Of a DNA stretch of 64,000 nucleotides, positions 18,680 to 27,255 are shown piece by piece; positions within the stretch are counted from its first letter, which is position 1, and every line of letters starts with the position of its first letter. The DNA lies in contig JBMHBP010000005.1 in NCBI GenBank assembly GCA_049890295.1, forward strand, positions 1-64,000, written 5' to 3'. The position numbers were made by a program, and so were the translations under genes. The notes below the pieces were generated by a model. The model saw only the letters and a list, made by a program, of their open reading frames with translations. It was not told where the DNA came from and made no database searches. The DNA comes from GCA-2862585 sp049890295. GTDB lineage: Bacteria > Bacteroidota > Bacteroidia > Flavobacteriales > UBA7312.

Positions 18680-19346
18680 GACACTGTATTTCGTGTGTTA
18701 TTGACTCCTCATTATGCGACAATCCATCAGGATTAAAGAACACCTGATCTATACCAAAGCTTCTAGCTCCGCCTATATCTGCCTTCAAATCATCACCAAT
18801 CATTAAGGATTCTGAAGGTTTTGCATTTACTTGAGCTAATGAAAACTGAAAAATTTCTTTAGTTGGTTTTTTATAGCCTACTTGCTCAGAAGTAACTACA
18901 GAATTAAAATATTTAGATAAATTGTTATTAGATAATTTTTTATGCTGAACTTCTTCAAATCCATTGGTGATAATATGTAAGGTGTATTTGTTTTTAAGCG
19001 CCGTTAAAGTAGAATGTGTAAATGGAAAAAGGTGTGTTTTTTGTGGACATCTTTCAATATAGTCATCACCTAACTTTACTGACAATTCATTATCCATGAT
19101 ATTGAATTTCTCTAATGAAAGTTTAAAACGTTCGCTCCTTAAAGTTTCTTTTTGAATTTTATTTTTTCTGTAAAGTTCCCACAGACCTTCATTAATTTCT
19201 TTGTAAACTGTAATAAATAAATTTACATCACTAATACCTCTGTGGTTCAGCTGGTTTTCAAAAAACAAATCATTGAGTACTTCATGGGAGTTTTTTTCAA
19301 AATCCCAAAGTGTTCTATCAAGGTCAAAAAAAATGTGACTATACAT
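18654..19346 (-). CDS. HAD-superfamily hydrolase, YjjG-like
   Basis: A cytosolic phosphatase of the haloacid dehalogenase superfamily. Motif I is FFDLDRTLWD, with nucleophile Asp8 and Asp10; motif II is HIITNG; motif III lysine lies in GYKKP; motif IV is GDDLKADIGGA. The size (230) and the DLDRTLWDFE start resemble YjjG-type noncanonical pyrimidine nucleotidases, so nucleotide house-cleaning is the likely role. The gene overlaps the following gene by 8 bp and the convergent aroA by 26 bp, with no terminator between them. Confidence 0.85.
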   Translation of the reverse strand: MYSHIFFDLDRTLWDFEKNSHEVLNDLFFENQLNHRGISDVNLFITVYKEINEGLWELYRKNKIQKETLRSERFKLSLEKFNIMDNELSVKLGDDYIERCPQKTHLFPFTHSTLTALKNKYTLHIITNGFEEVQHKKLSNNNLSKYFNSVVTSEQVGYKKPTKEIFQFSLAQVNAKPSESLMIGDDLKADIGGARSFGIDQVFFNPDGLSHNEESITHEIQCLSQLLEIL

Positions 19347-19770
19347 TAAAATTCCATGCTAAAGTAAGAAAAAACGACCAGCCAAGAACTGATGCAACTA
19401 ATACTGGAATTGTTTTCTTTTTATTAGGAAAAAAATGAAGTGCAATAAATGTTCCAAAAGGAATAGAAAATACAACAGGAGTTAAAAAGGCAATTCCAAA
19501 TAAGCCATATTTTTTAGCAGTCGATTGAGCTAATTTATCTTTAAATCCCTTTTTTGACTCTTTATTCTTTTTGTTTGGAAAGACTTTGTAATATACATTT
19601 AGAACTGCATTTCTAAACTGAGCAAAGAACAAAACACCAATTATACCCCCTAAACAGGTTATAATAAAGGTTTGCCAAAAGGAAAATTCAAAATTCACAG
19701 CTAGTGGAACAGCAAACAGGAATTTTACCGTTCCCATTAATAATACAGATAATATTTCAATTAATTGCAT
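19339..19770 (-). CDS. Small integral membrane protein
   Basis: A 143-residue protein with about four hydrophobic segments (roughly residues 4-24, 31-50, 92-110 and 120-140) around a basic cytosolic loop (KVFPNKKNKESKKGFKDK). It resembles the proteins annotated as small multidrug exporters in overall pattern, but I have no diagnostic motif and leave the function open. It overlaps the HAD gene by 8 bp, so the two form a unit. Nothing regulatory is evident in the 75-bp gap upstream. Confidence 0.6.
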   Translation of the reverse strand: MQLIEILSVLLMGTVKFLFAVPLAVNFEFSFWQTFIITCLGGIIGVLFFAQFRNAVLNVYYKVFPNKKNKESKKGFKDKLAQSTAKKYGLFGIAFLTPVVFSIPFGTFIALHFFPNKKKTIPVLVASVLGWSFFLTLAWNFNV

Positions 19771-19845
19771 AACTATTATGTGGACTAAATTAGGAACACA
19801 AAAATCAGAAATTTATTGTAAAGTAATATGTATTGTAATTAAAAA

Positions 19846-20715
19846 TCAAAACCGATCCCAAAAAAAGGATTGAATTGTATCATAAGTTGTTTTAACAGCC
19901 CCAAAACCCTGATTTCTTTTTGCAACGCCAACAAGATTAGACCCTTCAAAATCAAAAATAAAATTCCTAAACTGATCCATATTTAAAATATGATCTAATA
20001 AATAAAAATACGCCCCATTTTTTTTTCCTTCTCTATTGGTGTAAGAAGTCAATAATATAAGTCTATTATTTTCTTGATATAAAAAGATAGAACTACAATT
20101 TTCGGCATTCAACGAAGCTGAAAATATTTTTCCTTTTTTTAAATCAATAAGATGATTAATTATTTTTCGTTCTAGCTTTAACAGCTTATCAGTCATAAAA
20201 GATGAGGACTCATTAGCTTTTTGAGCTGAATAATCGTCAGAATTATCAGGATTTAGAGAAATAGAAACACCCTTTTTAATTGCTTTTTGAATATTGTTTA
20301 AGTGGCTTTTTGAATATTGGCATTTATGGTCAAACTCTGAAAGTTCTATCGTGTAGTTAGAATTAGTTTTTACAGTAAATTTTGAATCATTATTTGAGAA
20401 ATTAAGATTCATTCTAACGAACAAAAATGATTTAGGTATAGCCTTGATAAAATCATCTATATTTATTGTTTGTGTGGTATAAAATACACCAAGTTGTTGA
20501 CAAAAATAAGGATGTGAGATGTATCTTAAACCAAATTTACTTTTCCAGGGCAAAGGCATTACAGCTTGGTAATCATTAAGTACTATTGCATCCCAGTTAT
20601 CACAAACTAAGTTTAGGTACCAACTATAGGCGTATGGTAAACTATTAATAGAATTTGTTATGCACTCATCCCATTTAGTTTTATCAATGTCATTATGTTG
20701 CTTATAGACTAGCAC
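19846..20715 (-). CDS. FemAB/GNAT-like protein, unknown function
   Basis: This 289-residue protein has the feel of a FemAB-type double-GNAT fold: an N-terminal half ending in basic, polar stretches (YSKSHLNNIQKAIKKGVSI), and a C-terminal half with NRLILLTSYTNREGKKNGAYF and FDFEGSN, similar to segments of peptidoglycan aminoacyltransferases and lipid-II-linked GNAT proteins. The assignment is pattern-based. It overlaps the start of the deacetylase-like gene by 7 bp; the pair suggests a role in cell-surface glycan or peptidoglycan modification. Confidence 0.5.
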   Translation of the reverse strand: MLVYKQHNDIDKTKWDECITNSINSLPYAYSWYLNLVCDNWDAIVLNDYQAVMPLPWKSKFGLRYISHPYFCQQLGVFYTTQTINIDDFIKAIPKSFLFVRMNLNFSNNDSKFTVKTNSNYTIELSEFDHKCQYSKSHLNNIQKAIKKGVSISLNPDNSDDYSAQKANESSSFMTDKLLKLERKIINHLIDLKKGKIFSASLNAENCSSIFLYQENNRLILLTSYTNREGKKNGAYFYLLDHILNMDQFRNFIFDFEGSNLVGVAKRNQGFGAVKTTYDTIQSFFWDRF

Positions 20716-22010
20716 TTATGTATATATTCAATCATTTGTAGATATAGCTTACTCCACCCTTTCCATTTTTTATACTCGCTCCAAGTTTCATTATGCCACA
20801 GTGAAATGAAATGACCATCTACCGCTTTTACTATATCGATTATTTGTTTGATCATGAAGAATGATTTTTCTGGTGATAGCTTTAAATAATAATTAAAGGT
20901 AGCATCCATTACTGCAAAGGGGTGAATTTTTAAATTGGTTGATGTTTCTAATTCTAAATCATAAAAATAATAGGGAGTACATATACTTGCCCGAAAACCT
21001 GGCTGTGAAGCATATCCCATACTAAAATCATTTTCTATAGATAATTCCAATAAATTTCTATAAGTAAAAGGAATATCTAGCTTTAAAAAATGTTGTCTAG
21101 AATTCTTAACTTCTTTCTTAACGATTCTCTCTAACCTATTTTTTTCAATTACTAGAGTTTCAAAATTTGAATTGGAAGCATATGATGGGTGTATGGCAAC
21201 CTCAGCGTTATCTGCTAAATGTTTAACTAGAAGTTGAAATTTTCTACTATGAATCAAATTATTTTTATCGTTTAGCCCATAATCTGCTAAAAGAATAAAA
21301 TAGACTGTGTCGATATTATATTTTTTATTAAGCTTTATTTGAAGTTCGAAGGTGTCATAAGGGTCCGGTATTCTCCCAAGTAAAACATCTTTTCGTTGTT
21401 GTATCATTTCTTTATCTAACTCTATAGCAGATTTAATAAATGATGCTGTTGTACGTACAATCCCTTTTTCTAAAAAATAATAGGCAGCATCAACATCAAT
21501 GGTTGACTGAAAAGAAAATTTTTGTTCTGGAAATTTAATAGTTTTAAAACGATTCAATAATATATTTTTGAACGCTTTGATCCATTGATTGACTAAAGGT
21601 TTATCAAGAAATTGATATTTATAGGCAATACTCTCTTCAGCTGTATATCTTCCATGATGGTCTTTGATATGCGGCAAATACTCCTCATATCTAGAGACTA
21701 AAAAGAAAGTAGCAGAGAAAATATCGAAAGGAATTTCTTCTTCTGATGATTTATAAAAAATAGGTAACTCTTGCCATTTAGAAATTATAATTTCTTGAAC
21801 TGAAATACCTTCTTCATGCAAAAGTCCTATTGGCTTTATTAAAAATTCTGTATCAAATTTTTGATTTGAGTAATTTATTTTTGGACCATCGTGACTATTA
21901 AAACGAAGCTCATCTGTTGTCACTTCATACTTAATTTTACAAAGTGTTTCAAATATTAGATGAAAGGTATAATTTAATCTACTTGTTATTTGAGGTGTAT
22001 ATATCAGCAT
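20709..22010 (-). CDS. Polysaccharide deacetylase-like (NodB fold) protein
   Basis: A 433-residue protein with NodB-fold features in its central and C-terminal part: STIDVDAAY (about 167-175, the DxD metal start), a histidine in AIHPSYASN, a Gly/Arg segment GYASQPGFRAS, and LWHNETW near the end. The N-terminal 150 residues are not recognised. Members of the fold remove acetyl groups from chitin-, peptidoglycan- or capsule-type glycans; the substrate is unknown. No signal peptide is seen, so it may act in the cytosol. It is coupled to the FemAB-like gene and starts 1 bp before the radC stop. Confidence 0.7.
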   Translation of the reverse strand: MLIYTPQITSRLNYTFHLIFETLCKIKYEVTTDELRFNSHDGPKINYSNQKFDTEFLIKPIGLLHEEGISVQEIIISKWQELPIFYKSSEEEIPFDIFSATFFLVSRYEEYLPHIKDHHGRYTAEESIAYKYQFLDKPLVNQWIKAFKNILLNRFKTIKFPEQKFSFQSTIDVDAAYYFLEKGIVRTTASFIKSAIELDKEMIQQRKDVLLGRIPDPYDTFELQIKLNKKYNIDTVYFILLADYGLNDKNNLIHSRKFQLLVKHLADNAEVAIHPSYASNSNFETLVIEKNRLERIVKKEVKNSRQHFLKLDIPFTYRNLLELSIENDFSMGYASQPGFRASICTPYYFYDLELETSTNLKIHPFAVMDATFNYYLKLSPEKSFFMIKQIIDIVKAVDGHFISLWHNETWSEYKKWKGWSKLYLQMIEYIHKC

Positions 22011-22703
22011 TTATAGCAGGTCTTCATCTGCAAAGCTAAAATAATTGTTTTGACCAATTATAATATGATCAAGTAGTTCAATTTCTAATATTTTAGCACC
22101 TTTTTTTAGTTTGGCGGTTATCGCTTTATCACTATCACTAGGAATTAAATTTCCAGAAGGATGATTGTGAAAGAGAATAATCTTGGGAGCATTATGTTCA
22201 AGTACAGAACTAAAAATTAACTTAGGGTCAACCACAGTTGATGTAACTCCTCCTTTACTTACACTAACCGATTTTATGATTTTATTTGCAGAATTCAACA
22301 ACAATAACCAAAACTGCTCATGATTCAGTCCCTCCAATTCAAAACGCATAACATTAAAGGCGTCCTTACTGTTTTGAATGGTTGGCAACTCTAAAGATAT
22401 TTCATTGAATTTTCTGTCAGCTAGCTCTAATGCAGCAATAATGCTAATAGCTTTAGCCATTCCTATACCTTTAAACGACATTAGATCTTTCAATCTAAAC
22501 TTAGAAAGTTTATTTAACTTGTTTTCACAGCTATTTAATATTTTTTTGGATAAATCAAGAGCGGTTTCTGAACTATTTCCTGTTGAAATTAAAATTGTTA
22601 GTAGCTCAGCATTACTTAGTGATTTCGCTCCCTTATCGGCTAGTTTCTCTCTAGGCCTATCTTCTTTAGACCATAATTTAATAGTTAGTTTTTCATGACT
22701 CAT
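22011..22703 (-). CDS. radC: RadC-family JAMM/MPN protein
   Basis: The N-terminal helix-hairpin-helix region (around FKGIGMAKAISIIAALELA) is followed by the JAMM metal motif HNHPSGNLIPSDSD, so the RadC assignment is firm. The historical link to DNA repair is disputed, and the enzymatic activity is unknown. The frame opens at 22721, which touches the terminator stem of rpsT; ATG 22703 (MSHEKLTIKLW) gives the family-like N-terminus and 230 residues, so I prefer it. There is no promoter box upstream other than DNA shared with the terminator. Confidence 0.92.
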   Translation of the reverse strand: MSHEKLTIKLWSKEDRPREKLADKGAKSLSNAELLTILISTGNSSETALDLSKKILNSCENKLNKLSKFRLKDLMSFKGIGMAKAISIIAALELADRKFNEISLELPTIQNSKDAFNVMRFELEGLNHEQFWLLLLNSANKIIKSVSVSKGGVTSTVVDPKLIFSSVLEHNAPKIILFHNHPSGNLIPSDSDKAITAKLKKGAKILEIELLDHIIIGQNNYFSFADEDLL

Positions 22704-22722
22704 AAAAACAAAATTGAGCATA

Positions 22723-22754
22723 AAAAAAGGTCTTTCGATGGAAAGACCTTTTTT
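22723..22754 (-). terminator. Perfect intrinsic terminator between rpsT and radC
   Basis: The 14-nt arms AAAAAAGGTCTTTC (22723-22736) and GAAAGACCTTTTTT (22741-22754) are exact complements around a 4-nt loop. The A/T ends give a U-tract on either strand, so it can stop transcription in both directions; only rpsT, ending at 22773, is positioned to use it. Confidence 0.9.
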
Positions 22755-22772
22755 AAATTTGTGGAGATTGGA

Positions 22773-23036
22773 TTACAAACTATTCACATGCTTAGCTAGT
22801 TTGGATTTTAAATTAGCTGCCTTGTTTTTGTGAATGATATTCTTTTTTGTGAGTTTATCCAACATTGACTCGATTGAGGGTAATAACGCAACAGCCTCTT
22901 TTTTGTCAGATGTTCCTCTTAACGTTTTAACTGCATTACGAGCTGTCTTGTGAAAGTAACTATTAGCTGTATTTCTTTTAGCAGATTGTCTTATTCTTTT
23001 CTTTGCTGACTTGTGGTTAGCCATATCTTTTTTCAA
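22773..23036 (-). CDS. rpsT: 30S ribosomal protein S20
   Basis: S20 is an early-binding protein of the small subunit. The basic N-terminus ANHKSAKKRIRQSAKRNTANSYFH and the helical, lysine-rich C-terminal half with LHKNKAANLKSKLAKHV-type residues are characteristic. Length 87 is normal; I keep the listed ATG, although MANHKSAKK begins at residue 5 (ATG 23024) and is the start most S20 proteins use. It stands alone between its own promoter box (23051-23058) and a strong terminator. Confidence 0.95.
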   Translation of the reverse strand: MKKDMANHKSAKKRIRQSAKRNTANSYFHKTARNAVKTLRGTSDKKEAVALLPSIESMLDKLTKKNIIHKNKAANLKSKLAKHVNSL

Positions 23037-23050
23037 TTAAAATTGGTCGG

Positions 23051-23058
23051 CAAATGTA
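23051..23058 (-). promoter_or_regulatory. -7 box of rpsT
   Basis: TACATTTG on the minus strand matches TAnnTTTG and lies 15 bp upstream of the first rpsT ATG, which favours starting at the next ATG, 23024. No TTTG at the -33 spacing. Confidence 0.5.
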
Positions 23059-23404
23059 AAAATTTATTTCCTAAATACGGGCATTTGACTAAAAAAATAG
23101 ACCAAACGCATCTATTTTAGTTAAATAGTCCTAAACATTTTGCGATTTGCTGATGATACGTTTAAAGTTTCTAACTCATAACCTACTGCTTTCAAATTTA
23201 TTTTTAATTGACCATTTCTAAAATAGTGGTACTACCAAAGGTTAAAAATGTTATTCCTTTATTTAAAACATGTCTCGACTCATTTATTGCAGTATGAATG
23301 AAAACAGCAAACACGTTTTTTTGAAATGTTAACTGTTTTTACAACTATTATATATATCCCTCAGCTCAAACTTAATATACAAAACTAAATTATTTATATT
23401 TTGT

Positions 23405-23412
23405 TAAATTTG
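23405..23412 (+). promoter_or_regulatory. -7 box of the M42 peptidase gene
   Basis: TAAATTTG lies 26 bp before the ATG at 23439 and matches TAnnTTTG; the -33 element is not clear. Confidence 0.5.
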
Positions 23413-23438
23413 CACTCTATTTTTTCAACCAAAATTCT

Positions 23439-24527
23439 ATGACAACAAAAGATGTAACCAACAAAAACTCTCTAGATTTTTTAGAAAAATATTTAAATAA
23501 TGCCTCACCTACAGGATTTGAAAGTGAAGGACAAAAGCTATGGCTTGATTATATCAAACCATACATTGATGATTATTTTGTGGATACATATGGAACAGTT
23601 GTGGGTGTAATCAACCCCAATGCAAAATACAAGGTAGTAATCGAAGCTCATGCAGATGAGATATCATGGTTTGTACATTATATTACTAAAGAGGGCTTCA
23701 TATATCTGAGAAGAAACGGTGGTAGTGATCATCAAATTGCCCCATCAAAACGCGTGAATATTCACACAAAAAATGGAACAGTTGATGCAATTTTTGGTTG
23801 GCCAGCGATTCATACAAGACATGGAGCTGAGGAGAAATCTCCAAAACTTGACAATATTTTCTTGGATTGTGGATGCAGTAGTAAAGAGGAAGTGGAGAAA
23901 CTAGGTGTACACGTAGGTTGTGTAGTTACCTATAAGGATGAGTTTATGTTTCTTAACAATTCATATTATGTTGGACGAGCTCTTGACAATAGAATTGGTG
24001 GTTTTATGATTGCTGAAGTAGCCAGACTTTTAAAGGAAAATAACAAAGAATTACCTTTTGGTCTATACATCACAAATTCAGTACAAGAAGAAGTTGGTCT
24101 GAGAGGTGCTCAAATGATTACAGAACACATAAAGCCAGATGTAGCAATAGTAACTGACGTTTGCCATGATACACAAACGCCAATGATTAACAAAATAAAA
24201 CAAGGTGATATTTTTAGTGCTAAAGGTCCTGTTCTAACTTATGGTCCTGCTGTTCAAAACAATCTTCTTAATCTAATAATTGATGTAGCTGAAAAAAATG
24301 AAATTCCGTTTCAAAGAGCAGCTGCTTCAAGAGCAACCGGAACCGATACTGATGCATTTGCTTATTCAACAGGTGGGGTAGCCTCAGCATTAATTTCTCT
24401 ACCATTACGCTACATGCATACTACGGTTGAAAGTGCTCATAAAAATGATGTGGACAATGTTATTAAACTAATTTATAGCACTTTGTTAAAAATTGAGGAT
24501 CAACACGATTTCAGATACCTCAAATAA
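23439..24527 (+). CDS. M42-family metallo-aminopeptidase
   Basis: A cytosolic di-metal aminopeptidase of the M42 family (related to glutamyl aminopeptidase and TET assemblies). Metal-site segments are present: EAHADE (69-74, His71), ALDNRIGG with the bridging aspartate, QEEVGLRGA with catalytic and ligand glutamates, VTDVCHD, and a late HTTVESAH. Length 362 is normal. It probably finishes the breakdown of peptides to amino acids, which fits the branched-chain aminotransferase gene starting 8 bp downstream in the same unit. Confidence 0.93.
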   Translation: MTTKDVTNKNSLDFLEKYLNNASPTGFESEGQKLWLDYIKPYIDDYFVDTYGTVVGVINPNAKYKVVIEAHADEISWFVHYITKEGFIYLRRNGGSDHQIAPSKRVNIHTKNGTVDAIFGWPAIHTRHGAEEKSPKLDNIFLDCGCSSKEEVEKLGVHVGCVVTYKDEFMFLNNSYYVGRALDNRIGGFMIAEVARLLKENNKELPFGLYITNSVQEEVGLRGAQMITEHIKPDVAIVTDVCHDTQTPMINKIKQGDIFSAKGPVLTYGPAVQNNLLNLIIDVAEKNEIPFQRAAASRATGTDTDAFAYSTGGVASALISLPLRYMHTTVESAHKNDVDNVIKLIYSTLLKIEDQHDFRYLK

Positions 24528-24535
24528 AAGCTATT

Positions 24536-25582
24536 ATGGAAATTAAATCTACTTTACAATCTAACATCGATAAGCTTGACTTTAATAACTTAGAGTTTGG
24601 AAAGTATTTTAGCGACCACATGTTTAGCGTTCAATTCAAAAACGGAAAATGGGAAGAGGCTAAAATTATGCCATTTGGACCAATTCATTGTTCACCAGCG
24701 ACACACGTATTTCATTATGGACAGGCTATTTTTGAAGGAATGAAGGCTTACAAAAATAAGCACAATGAAGTACTATTATTTAGGCCACTTGAAAATTTAA
24801 GACGATTTAATTCATCAGCACAACGACTTTGTATGCCAACAGTTAGCGAAGAGCTTTTTATAGGTGGAATGAGTGAGTTATTGAAACTTGATAAAGACTG
24901 GATTCCAAACTCTGATAAGAAATCTTTGTATATCCGACCTTTTATGATAGCAAATAGTGAGTTTATTAGAGCTACTCCATCCAATGATTATCGTTTTATG
25001 ATCATTACATCACCAACTGCAAGCTATTACAAAGGTCAAACTAATTTAAAAATTGAAGAGTATTATTCTAGATCAGTTGAAGGTGGCACAGGTTATGCTA
25101 AAGCTGCCGGAAACTATGCAGCTGCATTTTCTCCTACTAACAAAGCCAAAGAAGAAGGATTTACTCAAGTCGTTTGGACAGATGCTAAAACTCACAGCTT
25201 TATTGAAGAATCAGGCACCATGAATATCATGTTCAGAATTAATGATACTTTGATCACTCCTGAACTTGGTGATAGTATTTTAGGGGGAATTACTCGAGAT
25301 AGTATTATTACCCTTGCCAAACAAATGGATATTGAGGTTCAAGAACGGAAAGTTAGTGTAAAGGAAATTATTGATTCCTTTAAAAACAACACCCTCATGG
25401 AAGCTTTTGGAGTTGGAACTGCTGTAACCATAAATCCTATTGACAGTATAACATATAAAGATTTTAAAATGACTATCAAAAATTCTACTGATAGTTCGTA
25501 TGCTAGTCAACTAAAAAATGAACTTCTGAGTATTCAATATGGTAAAAAACAAGATGTTAATCATTGGACGATTAAGATCTAA
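24536..25582 (+). CDS. ilvE: Branched-chain amino acid aminotransferase
   Basis: A fold-type IV, PLP-dependent enzyme that interconverts leucine, isoleucine and valine with their 2-oxo acids. Lys189 in GTGYAKAAGNYAAA is the PLP lysine; LYIRPFMIA (131-139) and EESGTMNIMF are further signatures. It is the larger (348-residue) type with the substrate-recognition segment around FHYGQAIFEGMKAY. It follows the M42 gene by 8 bp. Its end overlaps the convergent GNAT gene by 11 bp. Catabolism of valine would yield isobutyryl-CoA, the substrate class of icmF found further on. Confidence 0.95.
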   Translation: MEIKSTLQSNIDKLDFNNLEFGKYFSDHMFSVQFKNGKWEEAKIMPFGPIHCSPATHVFHYGQAIFEGMKAYKNKHNEVLLFRPLENLRRFNSSAQRLCMPTVSEELFIGGMSELLKLDKDWIPNSDKKSLYIRPFMIANSEFIRATPSNDYRFMIITSPTASYYKGQTNLKIEEYYSRSVEGGTGYAKAAGNYAAAFSPTNKAKEEGFTQVVWTDAKTHSFIEESGTMNIMFRINDTLITPELGDSILGGITRDSIITLAKQMDIEVQERKVSVKEIIDSFKNNTLMEAFGVGTAVTINPIDSITYKDFKMTIKNSTDSSYASQLKNELLSIQYGKKQDVNHWTIKI

Positions 25583-25997
25583 AGATCATTTTAAAGTGAA
25601 GAATTCCAGCCTCTTCAAATTGATTACCTACTTTTTCAAAATTTAAATTTGAATAAAACTTTTCAACCTGTAATTGTGAGTGAAGGTATATAGGTTTACC
25701 ATTTGATTTTAAATCTGCTAATACCCATTTGACTAATTGTTTACCATACCCTTGACCTCTAAACTCTTTTAAGACTGCAAACCTTTCTAATTTCAGTCCT
25801 AAATCAGTCTTCCTACTTCTAGCACAAGCTATAGCCTTATCATTGTAAGTCATTAAATAATGAATTGACAATTCTTCATGCTGATCATATTCATCAGATA
25901 AACTTACACCTTGTTCCTGAACAAATACCTCTGACCTGATTAGTCTTACTAAACCAAACTTTTTGCTTTGTTTGGTGAGCTTACAAATTTTCAACAT
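25572..25997 (-). CDS. GNAT-family N-acetyltransferase
   Basis: A 141-residue acetyltransferase of the GNAT fold. The acetyl-CoA-binding motif appears as RFAVLKEFRGQGYGKQLVKWVL (about 92-113, Q/RxxGxG/A pattern GQGYGK). The early RSEVFVQEQGVS segment resembles ElaA-type GNATs. The acceptor is unknown. Its start overlaps the end of the upstream pyrophosphohydrolase gene by 17 bp and its end overlaps the convergent ilvE by 11 bp. Confidence 0.82.
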   Translation of the reverse strand: MLKICKLTKQSKKFGLVRLIRSEVFVQEQGVSLSDEYDQHEELSIHYLMTYNDKAIACARSRKTDLGLKLERFAVLKEFRGQGYGKQLVKWVLADLKSNGKPIYLHSQLQVEKFYSNLNFEKVGNQFEEAGILHFKMIFRS

Positions 25998-26382
25998 ATT
26001 TCCTCAAAATAGACTTAATATCTGGTTTAAAATAGTTTGGGCCTTTAAGTACCTTTCCATCCTCCCTAAATATCGGTTGGCCTGTCTCATCAAGTTTTGA
26101 CATATTACTGCGTTGAATTTCGTCAAACACCTCGCCAATAGCCTCCTGTAATCCATGCTTAAGCACAGTACCACACCATATATATAACATATCGCCCAGA
26201 GCATCAGCAATTTCTACCATATCTTTTGCTTCACATGCTTCTAAATATTCATCATTTTCTTCTTTCATGAGCCTGTAACGAAGCGAAAATGTTTGTTCTC
26301 CAACATCGCTAATAGGTTTACTCTCATTACCTATTAAAAAAACTTCATGAAAACGTTTCACTTTGTCAATTTTATCTTTCAT
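25981..26382 (-). CDS. MazG-like nucleotide pyrophosphohydrolase
   Basis: The all-alpha NTP pyrophosphatase signature is visible as KEENDEYLEA (about 40-49, ExxE pattern) and EIADALGDMLYI (about 57-68, ExxD pattern), which binds the magnesium ions. The 133-residue size and the tail with EDGKVLKGPNYFKPDI match the phosphoribosyl-ATP-pyrophosphohydrolase-like proteins of Bacteroidota. It probably hydrolyses a non-canonical or HisE-like nucleotide; the substrate is unknown. It is coupled with the GNAT gene that follows. Confidence 0.82.
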   Translation of the reverse strand: MKDKIDKVKRFHEVFLIGNESKPISDVGEQTFSLRYRLMKEENDEYLEACEAKDMVEIADALGDMLYIWCGTVLKHGLQEAIGEVFDEIQRSNMSKLDETGQPIFREDGKVLKGPNYFKPDIKSILRKYVENL

Positions 26383-26428
26383 TTTTAGGTATTTATATTA
26401 GTAAATAATTTTTTCTACCAAAATAAGT

Positions 26429-26436
26429 TATTTTTG
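26429..26436 (+). promoter_or_regulatory. -7 box of the YceI-family gene
   Basis: TATTTTTG fits TAnnTTTG and sits 33 bp before the ATG at 26470, in the 87-bp divergent gap. No clear -33 TTTG. Confidence 0.45.
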
Positions 26437-26469
26437 TAGTCTAAATAACCATTAAAAATTAATCTAAAT

Positions 26470-27057
26470 ATGAAAAATTTATCGATGTTTCTAAGTCTAT
26501 TTGTGTTGTTAACTGCTTTTACGCCAACTCATATTGACCACTACAAAGTAAACCCTACTAAATCTAAACTTGTTTGGAAGGCGGAGAAAGTAACAGGCGG
26601 TCATTATGGTCATGTATCTCTTAAAAGCGGTAAGGTTATGATGGATCATGGCAAAATTGCAGGTGCAAATTTTGTAGTAGATATGACTACAATTTCAAAC
26701 GAAGATATTGAGTCTGAAAAATATAGAGATAAGCTAGTTGAGCATTTAAAAAACGAAGACTTTTTTAATGTTGAAAAACACCCTGAAGTAAGTTTTAATA
26801 TGATGAACTCAACGCCGATGGGTAACGGTAAATTCAATGTATTTGGTGAATTAACTATTAAAGGCAACAAAAATGTGATTAGCTTTCCATTAGAATTAAC
26901 TGAATCAAAATCCGACTTAGTCGTTAAAGGGTCTTTTTCTTTCGACAGAACTAAATATGATATTATTTATGGTTCAGGAACGTTTTTTGATGATCTAGGT
27001 GATAGAGCTATTGATAATACTGTGAGTTTAGACTTTGAAATTCACTTATCTAAATAA
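26470..27057 (+). CDS. YceI-family periplasmic lipid-binding protein
   Basis: A secreted 195-residue lipocalin-like protein. A signal peptide (MKNLSMFLSLFVLLTAFTPT) precedes the YceI fold: SKLVWKAEKVTGGHYGHVSLKSG, the typical FxxxxH-type GNGKFNVFGELTIKGN segment and the final SLDFEIHLSK strand. Family members bind isoprenoid or amide lipids in the periplasm; the ligand here is unknown. Its stop overlaps the next small gene by one base (TAATG). Confidence 0.88.
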   Translation: MKNLSMFLSLFVLLTAFTPTHIDHYKVNPTKSKLVWKAEKVTGGHYGHVSLKSGKVMMDHGKIAGANFVVDMTTISNEDIESEKYRDKLVEHLKNEDFFNVEKHPEVSFNMMNSTPMGNGKFNVFGELTIKGNKNVISFPLELTESKSDLVVKGSFSFDRTKYDIIYGSGTFFDDLGDRAIDNTVSLDFEIHLSK

Positions 27058-27248
27058 TGGAACATATTACTCAAGGCCATTGGATTTTTGCATTGATTTT
27101 TGCGACTGTATTTATAGGTTACCTTATATGGTCTTATCGTAAAGAAGTAAAATTGAATGCCATACATTACAGAGGAAGCATATTTTTTGTTTTCTCTGTA
27201 GTTTTTATGGCCTTTTTACTGTATGTTTTTAAAGACTATCTTAGATAA
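27057..27248 (+). CDS. Small two-pass membrane protein, unknown
   Basis: A 63-residue protein with hydrophobic stretches at about 9-26 (WIFALIFATVFIGYLIWS) and 40-58 (GSIFFVFSVVFMAFLLYVF), joined by a basic loop (YRKEVKLNAIHYRG) that should face the cytosol. No family recognised. It overlaps the YceI gene by 1 bp and precedes the next gene by 7 bp, which supports its reality. Confidence 0.65.
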   Translation: MEHITQGHWIFALIFATVFIGYLIWSYRKEVKLNAIHYRGSIFFVFSVVFMAFLLYVFKDYLR

Positions 27249-27255
27249 ATTTAAT

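Larger units (their letters stand above)
23037..23438. other. 402-bp intergenic region without a gene
   Basis: The divergent gap between rpsT and the M42 peptidase gene is A/T-rich and contains no supported gene. Each end carries a promoter box (23051-23058 minus, 23405-23412 plus). Additional TAnnTTTG-like octamers occur on the minus strand at 23193-23200 (TAAATTTG) and 23380-23387 (TAGTTTTG). I see no strong hairpin. It is unusually long for this compact region, so a regulatory function or small RNA is possible but not demonstrated. Confidence 0.5.
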
